Origin: Branchiostoma belcheri
Lineage: Eukaryota > Chordata > Leptocardii > Amphioxiformes > Branchiostomatidae
Length of the DNA: 64,000 nucleotides
Direction of reading: 5' to 3'
Assembly (NCBI RefSeq): GCF_001625305.1
Contig: NW_017804087.1
Location: forward strand, 1,859,855 to 1,923,854
The notes beneath the pieces are model-generated. The model saw only the letters and a program-made list of their open reading frames with translations, ran no database searches and was not told the DNA's origin. Of this stretch, positions 56,141 to 64,000 are shown piece after piece. The stretch's first letter is position 1. Every line of letters starts with the position of its first letter. The position numbers and the translations under genes are program-made.

Positions 56141-57107
56141 ATTTCCTTCTGTATGCATTTAAATTTCAGAACTTTCCCATCTTACCAGTAAGTCATCCAC
56201 CAGGAATCTCTATATCAAGACAGCTCAAGAAAGAAGCTGAAAGAAGTTTCACTGAAGGCTACTTTTCCATTCCATTTGCAGTGCCACTTCTCAAGGAAAT
56301 AGAGCTCCTTTCTTCTGCCTGATAGTGTTTCTTTGGAGAAGTGTAGGTGACGTCCAAGTATGCGGAGAGAATGAGGCGACTATTGTGCTGCACTTTTGCA
56401 AATGTGTGCTGGGGACAGTGACAGGAGGCCCCAGTGCTAGGGTCACAGCCCAGGGGGGCTACGTGGGACAAAGTCGTCCCAACATTGAGCAAATTTTTCC
56501 CCAGGATTCTTCCACGTTCCTCTCTGGCAACTGAGGGATGTTGTTCTGCAACAACTGAGGGTGTTTTAAGTGTAGGAAGGAAGCAGACAAATGCAGTCAA
56601 AGCCATCCCAGAATTCTGCAAATTTTTTCCTTGACCTTTGCACATTCTTCTGGCAATGTAGGATGTCTTTTTGCCAAATGATGGTTTAAGGTGTACAAAA
56701 GAGTAGCTGTGAGGACACATTTTTTTGGCATATCAAGTCAGGATTGAAATTTCTATCTGTACGTGTTTCTAAAAGTTGAGCACAAAACTTCTCATCAGTG
56801 CCTAGACCTATAACATAAATTAATGTTATTGATAAAGTTTGTTTTCCAATATAGTATTTAAGACAGTTGGCTGGTGTATGTGAAAAAGGCCCGGTTTACA
56901 TGGGGCAAAAAATTCATGTGTCCTACCAAGATCAATGTGCAAACGTTGTAGGACAGACTTTTTTACCATGTAAACAGTCCAGAAACCAATGCGCGGTGCA
57001 ATGTGCAGGTAATTTTCAATGCTACAACCATCACTAGTTTGCAGAGAAAGAAAGTTAAGTACAAAATGTATTTCAAGCCCAGATACTGTACACCATTATG
57101 AATCTTC

Positions 57108-57405
57108 TTATTGTCCTTCCACAGTGCGGATGTTTCTGTCCAAAAACCTCCAACTCTTGCCAACATGGGGAAACATTCCTTCCCTGACCTGAGACCTGGG
57201 AGAACAAGACCAGTTTTGTTGTTTTTCACTGGGCCAGACACAATAGCCTTGATACATACCACTGACATTGACGAATGGTAATTTTCTGTGGCGTGTTGGC
57301 AAGTCAACTTCCGTACATGCTTGGTGTGACTTGAACACTTTGTCAGGCTTGTCACCACACAGGCCATATCCGTCTGTCACTGCCAATATCAACAGGTACT
57401 GTGGA
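57108..57405 (-). other. Unrecognised open stretch, about 100 codons (weak)
   Basis: Minus-strand open frame from a CCACAG acceptor-like site to TAA, with several Cys and Trp (YGLCGDKPDKVFKSHQ, PFVNVSGMYQGYCVW). No known family. Could be a decayed transposon fragment, a lone exon or chance. Confidence 0.15.
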
Positions 57406-58043
57406 GTTGAAGTAGGTTACAATAATAGAATGGACATGTTTGACAGGGAGATTTCCATTTGTCAATTTTGTATACCCAAGGGGGCAAACATGAAGTTTTA
57501 TGTACATATACATGTATTTCTACATTATTTATCAAAAAATCTTACACCTGGAAGTTTGAGATTTTTTATACAGGAAAGGTAAAAAGATACAGATTTTGAA
57601 TTATCTGTATATAGAGGTTTTGTTTTCAGTGTGTCTGATTTTGTTTCTGTACTAGTAGTTATTTCCACATGATAGGCATGTCGGTGACCTTGAGTTTGAC
57701 AGGAAGTTAGGTCAAAGGTACCAGAAAAGATTATCTCATTTCCTGTCATCAGTTCCTTGCTATATCATGTCTGTTGCCTAATACATGTATATGAGAGCCA
57801 ATGTGAAAATGCATTTCTCAGAATCAGTGATGAGAAATTAATAATAAAATAAATCAAACAAGAAATTCGCCAAAGTTCGGAGGTATATGTATATTGAGAT
57901 CTTCAATTTTCTAGTTCTCCTGTGTGGTCCATTTGACCTTGACTGTATGGCTACCTAACATGCCTTCTCACTCCAAGTAGACATAATATTGCTTGTCTGA
58001 AATGTACTGAAACAAAGGTAACTAAACCCTGACTAATACAGTA

Positions 58044-61000
58044 ATAAACACTGGTCAGTTTAAATTGGGAAGTTCAGTTTCCCGATTTCGAGGCGGCCAT
58101 CTTGGTGATCCAATTTTCTAACTTTTTTTCTACTGAAGATACAGTTCACTTTTACATGTCATTGGAAAGAGCACGATTTCCCTTTCACCATGATGTCTTT
58201 AATTTGGTCATATTATGTAACATTACGGAGATATTCCATTTTGAAAGTTGCCCAACCCAGTGGTCTATTGGCTGGTCCATATGGACTGTTAACAGCCAAT
58301 ACTGGCCCTTTCATAGACCATGTGGCCTAGCATAGGCCCAGCCCAGTACAAATGAGTTATAATTGGCCATTCCACACTGTAAAATCCACTCGCATAATGA
58401 GTTATCACACCTTGCTTGTCAGTGTAATTAGCACATGTCTGACAGTTTTACCAGTAGAATGACTCATTTGCATGGCCCATGGGCCTTCACTGAGGCCACT
58501 GGGCTAAGTAAGGCCCAGTCTAGTTCACCAGGTCCAAACAATGATTGCTAAATCCACTTTACAATATATACAATAGGTATATATTATATTAAGTGGAAGT
58601 AAAGGGAATGAGAGAAGTATTAATAATTCGATTTCACTTTATCAGGTCACAGTTAAACTATTTTTTTTTAGTTTGCAAGCTTGACTTAAGAACATCTGCA
58701 AACTAAGAAAGAAAAAGTATAATTGACCTTCTATAGAAGTCATCTTCATGTCTGCCTAGCCCTACAATGTAGGTTTATTGGCAGCAAGGAGGTTCTTTTA
58801 AACCTCCTTGTTGGCAGATTACACATTGTTAGTAACAATTGTGACCTGGTACATATAAACGAAGGGAAAAAAAGATAATCAAGAAGTTAACATGAACAAC
58901 TGATTTTATGTGTGCTAAAGACGCATTAGTGTGTTAGAAATATTTACATAATACAAGACATGATGGGGCAGGGTCCTCGCCAGTTCAGATTTTAACTGGG
59001 CAAGAGACCCCGCCTTCGCTGCACTGGGCTCAAGTTTGTTCCATTCCCTGATCTAGTCCTTCTAACTCCATGGTCATACTTAATAAAGACCATTGGTAGT
59101 CTTTGGGAATTTTTAGAATTTAATGTATCTTTGGGAGTTTTCAGAAAAATGATTTGATGTTAGCTAATGCTTTAAGTCCTAAGTTGTGGATTTGTTTGTG
59201 GTTTTGAGGCTACTTTGGCCATTATAGAACAGTGTAACCTCCTTCATATGGCTGAGTTGCTTTTTTTTGCACTACAATGACTATAAATGTCAACTGTTAG
59301 CATTCACAGGAGCTAACTTATCAATACTCTCATTGATCGAAAGTCTCCTCCCTTGCTGGACCTAGCCTCCATATGTAGCATGCCAAAAACTGTGGGTTTT
59401 GGGGGTCTTCAGGGTCTTTGGGAGCTTTCATGTGCTATTTTCTGATTGTATATACTATTAGACAACATAGCCGGCCTGGTGCAACTGGGCTAATCAGAAA
59501 ACAGCTTTGTTCATTCAAGGACATTCTTGTAGAACGTCCTTGGCTCATTCAATTTGATAAAAACAATGTAACAGGCACATTTGCATTAAACCATACAAAA
59601 AGAGCTGAAGAGGAGCTGTACAATTTGACATTGTTAAAACAAACCTTGAATAACAATGGCCCATAATTTGTTTCCTTGTTGTTGCTTGCTGGTAATCACA
59701 TTCAAGTATTATATACTACTAAACCTCCTTTATTAGCGAATAGGTGAATAGGATTTGAAACACAAAGGGCAAGCAGAAAGACCCACAACACTAGTACTGA
59801 GGCTATATCTTACGAACTGATTGCACCAAAAGGTCCAGGACCAGTCAGCGTGAAAGTTGTTAGCACTGTTGATAAAGAGCATGTGACCTATTTTTGTTGA
59901 AGGGGTTAGAAAAATTCTAAAACGATTCAGTAATCTAACCTTTTCTTACTATTTTTAATTGGGATAGGGTAATATATACGGCTATTCCGAGATCAGGGTG
60001 CGCCAAAGGGTTGCACTTGGGCCAATTTTTCAAGTTTTATATTTTTCTACTTTCAGTGCAGAAAATCATACTAGAAGTGTTGCCATACATTGCACTTTTT
60101 AAATTTTTGGATAGAGACGTTCGGTTCAAAAGTTGTGCTCTTCCAAACTTTGCACATTCATTTCAGATTTGGCCGGCAACGGACACTACAGCTCAAGTAC
60201 ATGACAAGAACACCAAATCTCGCGAGACCTGTCATTTAGGGTTTGACAAAATGCTACAGAAATAACATAAATGACCAAATTACTTCAAAACTGCAACAAA
60301 ATGTAATTAATGTACCTATATAGTATACTTGGCAACGGACACTACATGGCAACGGACACTACACCCTTGAGGTTTTTTGACATCATTTCATATAATTACA
60401 GCAATAGACTGAAATGGCTACTATGTTTTAAGTCAGCATCTTCAGCTGTTTCAGAACCTGAAATGATATTTTTTCTATTTTTCAGCTTTTCTATTTTAAG
60501 TTATTACCGAGCAACAGACACTACACATTTTCTCGGACAAAAAAGACAGGTAACTGTAAGGCATCAGCCATATTAACCCAAAAGACAAGTAACATAAAAA
60601 CACATGTTTTGTGTCATATAGGGATGTACCTTGCATAGCATGCAAAATGGCCAGTTCTGTCACCATCCTTTTTCGTACAGGGAGATAAGTTATTTTCAAT
60701 GTGTTAATTTATGAATTTTACATAACGTGTACAACATATTGATAAATGCGCTCTAGAAAAGAGAAATTTCCAATTATCATCAGGTTTTTTGCAAAACATA
60801 TCAGACTGAGCATGTCTGAACATATTGCAAATCATTTTATTCCATTTTTTTTTGGTCCCAAATGACTTTAAGTTAAAAGCTTATTTTAAAAAAACTGGCA
60901 TTTTTCAAGTGCAACAGCATAACGTAGATTTTATGCCAATTTCTGGTCTTAAATTGGCCATAGCTTAAGTTTTAAACATCTTAACACCAAATCTCTTCCT

Positions 61001-63182
61001 GATTGTCTGGAAAATAACTGTATTAGTATAACAAGTTTGATAAATGTCAACAGAATGCGATAAATACATAATAGCATATTGATTAGACTAGTCTACATTT
61101 TGACAATAACCTATCGGGTTTGACTTTGTTTTTGGAGACAGAGGTATCCTCCCGAATGCACACAGTACATGTACTTAACTTTCGAGCCGTGTTGTCAGGA
61201 CCTATAAAACCCTTGAAGTTATAATCAGCACTGCTTCGCCCTGCAAGTACCTTTAGTTGGTCTGCTAAAATACAGTTGATACTATTGTTTTGCAACAACC
61301 TTGGACCAGCATTTGATTTGATAACTTCTGACAGCAAATTAGTTTTTTTCTCCATAGAAAAACAACAACCCATAAAACCCTCAGGATTTTTGTACTACTG
61401 TATCATGGCTAACTGTGATGGTAGTTTGTAAACTTATGCTGATGTCATAACCGGGTCCCGGCCAGGAAGTCTTATGGAATGAAAGGTATGATCATACAAA
61501 AGACAACAAAGCACATGCAAAAAAACTTAAAATTAATAATGGGAACTGTTTGTGTATCTTCTTGTTGATTTTTCGTTAATCGAAACAGCCCGGCCCCAGT
61601 TTGGAAATGTGACCTCAGCATAACTTGTTGAAAGATGGACCTCCATGGCATATATTGTAAGGCAATGGATATGGGCTTATCAGATGTGTATTCATTTTTT
61701 TTCAACAAAAACTGACTGAAACAGTGAAAGAAAGGTTTTTGGTAGTAGGTGTACTCAGCTCTTCTAAATACTTCAAGAAAAGGTTTCCCTGGAAATGACA
61801 TTGTATCTAGTATTTCCATTAAATACCATTTAAACTGAAGGAACAGATTATACTTTGCCTGAGGTATGGGACATACATTACATGTATATGGGATTATCAG
61901 TAATGTGTTACGAATCCTTTAATTATTCGTGACCACCATCCTTTTGTCATGCACTCACCTACCTACTATTGTATTATCATTTGTTTGTCACTGATACTAT
62001 TATCATTCCTGAGCCAATGTATTTGCATAATCTTAGTCAAAAGCCAGTTTTCCGAGTGCAGTCATTCTGGGATTGATGTGCAAGCCACAAAAAGGAGGTT
62101 TAAAATCAAATTTTGAATTTTAAACCTCCTTGGCCAGACAAATAACAACAATATTGTCAGCACTCGGGACACAAGCTGAATTACAGCTTTGTGTCAATTG
62201 AATCAGCAGTTCTCCTCAAAAGCAGCAAAATTTTCTTGCAATGGTCTGCAGATTTGAGCAAAAATAGTACAAGCTTGGGAAGAAAACAAGTCCTAACACC
62301 TTAGCTAGAGATCTTCTGACAGAATGCCATTCACTTTAATAGCGTGAATTTCCTAAGACGATGTGGACCATTCCATTATCTACAGGGACAGTCTTATAGT
62401 CAGTCAACTTTTGTAGGCAAAATTCCCAAACACACTGACATTTGAGGAAAGTAAAAAAAAATGCTATGAACGTATGTCTGAATCAATCAGCTATGTCAAC
62501 TTCTTGAGAAGGGAATTTTGGGATCTGTTTTGGTTACTAGAAGACTCTTTCAACAGTGACATGTTTGAAGGGTAAAGATACTGACCTCCAAACTTTTGAT
62601 AACTATCAGTATCAAAAATTACCTGCACCCTACAAATTTAACTTACAGTCTGTTCCTACCTGAAAGGGATAACAATCCCATTTTGAATGATAATTGCTCA
62701 ATCAGACTGTATTTCACACCAACTGGCAGAGTGTTAATAGGTTCTGGCTGGACCATGGTGGGCTTGCGTAACCCAGTGGCCTATGAACCTTGGTCGATTT
62801 ACATTTTTCACACCTTTTCCTTCAAATTTGTAGGCCACTGGCCTGAGCTTGGTTCAGCTGGGCTAGGTGATTTGAGGTGTGAAGCCCAGTGGGGGCCAGT
62901 GGCAGGCCACTATTGTTGTTGTGCCAGGCCACTATTGTTGTTTGTACAGGCCAAGTGGTTTAATTGCAGCCCATTGATGGGCTATCAACAGACCACATGG
63001 TCTAGTGCATTTTCAATCAAACATATCTAATCCTATAAACATCACTGACTAATAATTTTTACATGACTACTGTCATGGTGAAGAGAGCTTTCAGATGATA
63101 CCATTCTTGTAGGCAGAAATTTGATATTTCTGAGGATTCCCGATTGCCTCTGTTTTTCCCAATTTAAATTGACCAGTGTTAA
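58044..63182. mobile_element. 5.1-kb segment bounded by inverted repeats
   Basis: AAACACTGGTCAGTTTAAAT (left) is matched in reverse by ATTTAAATTGACCAGTGTT (right), extending through TTGGGAA. Weaker similarity continues inward: GGAAAGAGC--TTCACCATGA on the left pairs with TCATGGTGAAGAGAGCTTTC on the right. Both ends also hold CCCAGTGG/GGCCCA-rich sequence. No transposase frame is visible inside. Possibly a degenerate large DNA transposon, or two related MITEs facing each other. Confidence 0.5.
60170..60530 (+). repeat. Scattered GCAACGGACACTACA motif
   Basis: GGCAACGGACACTACA occurs at about 60177, 60332 and 60347, with the variant GAGCAACAGACACTACAC at about 60509. Translated in one frame it gives recurring ATDTT, but no continuous ORF joins the copies. 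Confidence 0.6.
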
Positions 63183-63204
63183 TAGGTAATCACATACTGT
63201 GAAT

Positions 63205-63365
63205 CACTATTTTTTCACGGCACTTTAGTTAACATTCACGGTTTTCACAGTCACTTCTGTCACACGAATGTATCATTACTGCAAACAAAATTTGCCAACT
63301 TTCATTCTTGTCCTTTTTTCTCAGACCGTGAAATTTTGCTACTGCAAATATAAAGTGATTTACAG
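63205..63365. repeat. 'CGCGGT'-type dispersed repeat, copy near the right edge
   Basis: Shares ATCATTACTGCAAACAAA and TCAGACCGTGAAATTTTGCT-type blocks with copies at 35465-35580 and 16140-16250. It lies just upstream of the candidate exon at 63392. Confidence 0.6.
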
Positions 63366-63391
63366 TATTCCAGCCCTTACCCTTTTTCTAG

Positions 63392-63468
63392 ATATGGCTG
63401 AAAAGCCATTTAAGCTGAAAATGGCTGACAAAAAGGAAGAAAAAGGTGTAGAAAAAGAAAAGAATTAA
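63392..63468 (+). CDS. Candidate coding exon (hypothetical)
   Basis: A strong acceptor (CCCTTTTTCTAG) is followed within 2 bp by ATG and a Lys/Glu-rich frame (MAEKPFKLKMADKKEEKG) ending in TAA at 63466-63468. A possible donor, AAAAAG|GTGTAG, lies before the stop. The phase is compatible with the CpG-island exon at 42328-42427. It could be a first or last coding exon. No family recognised. Confidence 0.3.
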
Positions 63469-63974
63469 GGTGAAAGTTGAAAGCAATTCACAGCACATTT
63501 AGTAGTGTTTTCATACCAAACAAGCAGCTGTAGCAACATATTTAAGGTTTGACATTACGGCTAAGTCCTCAATAAGGGTGCTTTCACAACCCTTAAATTA
63601 CACCTTTGCCAACTGGGAGGGCTTTGAAAGTTTTTGGCTGTCCCAGGTTTCCCCTTTGATGTTCACCTGCCGGAGTGAAGTGCCCTTAAGGCACAGGTGT
63701 GCAAGGTGAACTGAGGCCGAGGTGTTACGTTTCATTTTTAGAAGACACTGGATTCTTCTGTCGTACCTGTACAGTCAACTCTTTCTCAACCATTTCGCTG
63801 GATTGTTTTGGTTTGTGTCGTGTAAGACAATTCAGTAGTTACATTAATTAAGGCTTAAATCAATTGATTAATTGATACAATGCTCAAAGTTTCAAACCTT
63901 ACAGTCTGGTCTTATACAGCTTATACTTACTGTGCTGGTGTGTTGTGCATAATGACGGTTTACCGATTGTACAA

Positions 63975-64000
63975 AAACAAAGAAACAAACAAACAAACAA
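63975..64000. repeat. (ACAA)n microsatellite at the window edge
   Basis: Tetranucleotide run continuing to the last base. Confidence 0.85.

Noticed and set aside
56259-56720. 153-codon minus-strand frame
   Set aside because: No domain, no splice context, low-complexity stretches; its end overlaps the duplicated block.
61083-61819. Two minus-strand frames (96 and 115 codons) as a transposase of the 5.1-kb segment
   Set aside because: No DDE-type or other transposase motifs found in either.

Overview
This is animal nuclear DNA: short exons, GT-AG introns and many dispersed inverted repeats. The two recognisable housekeeping genes resemble vertebrate proteins closely, and the repeat mix suits an invertebrate deuterostome. 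I infer a cephalochordate (amphioxus, Branchiostoma-like), but nothing here proves the species.

Layout. (1) 3-1673, plus strand: the 3' part of a tetratricopeptide-repeat (TPR) gene whose 5' end lies outside the window. (2) 4030-7425, minus strand: a complete five-exon gene for a dimethylarginine dimethylaminohydrolase (DDAH) family protein, convergent with the TPR gene. (3) 8472-40718, minus strand: a complete 47-exon gene for the catalytic subunit of DNA polymerase epsilon (POLE). I joined its exons by hand. All reading phases close, giving 6894 nt of coding sequence and about 2297 residues. A perfect E2F-type site lies about 70 bp upstream of the start codon. (4) 20112-25068, inside POLE intron 28: a nearly intact DIRS-type tyrosine-recombinase retrotransposon with inverted terminal repeats and an internal complementary region. 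Its recombinase carries an apparent one-base frameshift. It sits inside an older short inverted-repeat element. (5) 42.2-42.5 kb: a CpG-rich block that could be the promoter and first exon of a plus-strand gene. One candidate coding exon lies at 63.39 kb. Otherwise 42.5-64 kb is gene-poor and rich in repeats: several short inverted-repeat (MITE-like) families, a 1-kb direct duplication beside a single N at 55082, an array of palindromes, and a 5.1-kb segment bounded by inverted repeats.

The two complete genes are head to tail with about 1 kb between them. POLE acts in leading-strand replication and proofreading. DDAH enzymes degrade methylated arginines that inhibit nitric oxide synthase. I see no functional link between them. 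No new multi-gene system was found. The least ordinary observations are the DIRS element, a laddered tandem duplication of the end of POLE exon 42 with its splice donor, MITE families with TTA/TAA target duplications, and paired hairpins after the DDAH stop codon.
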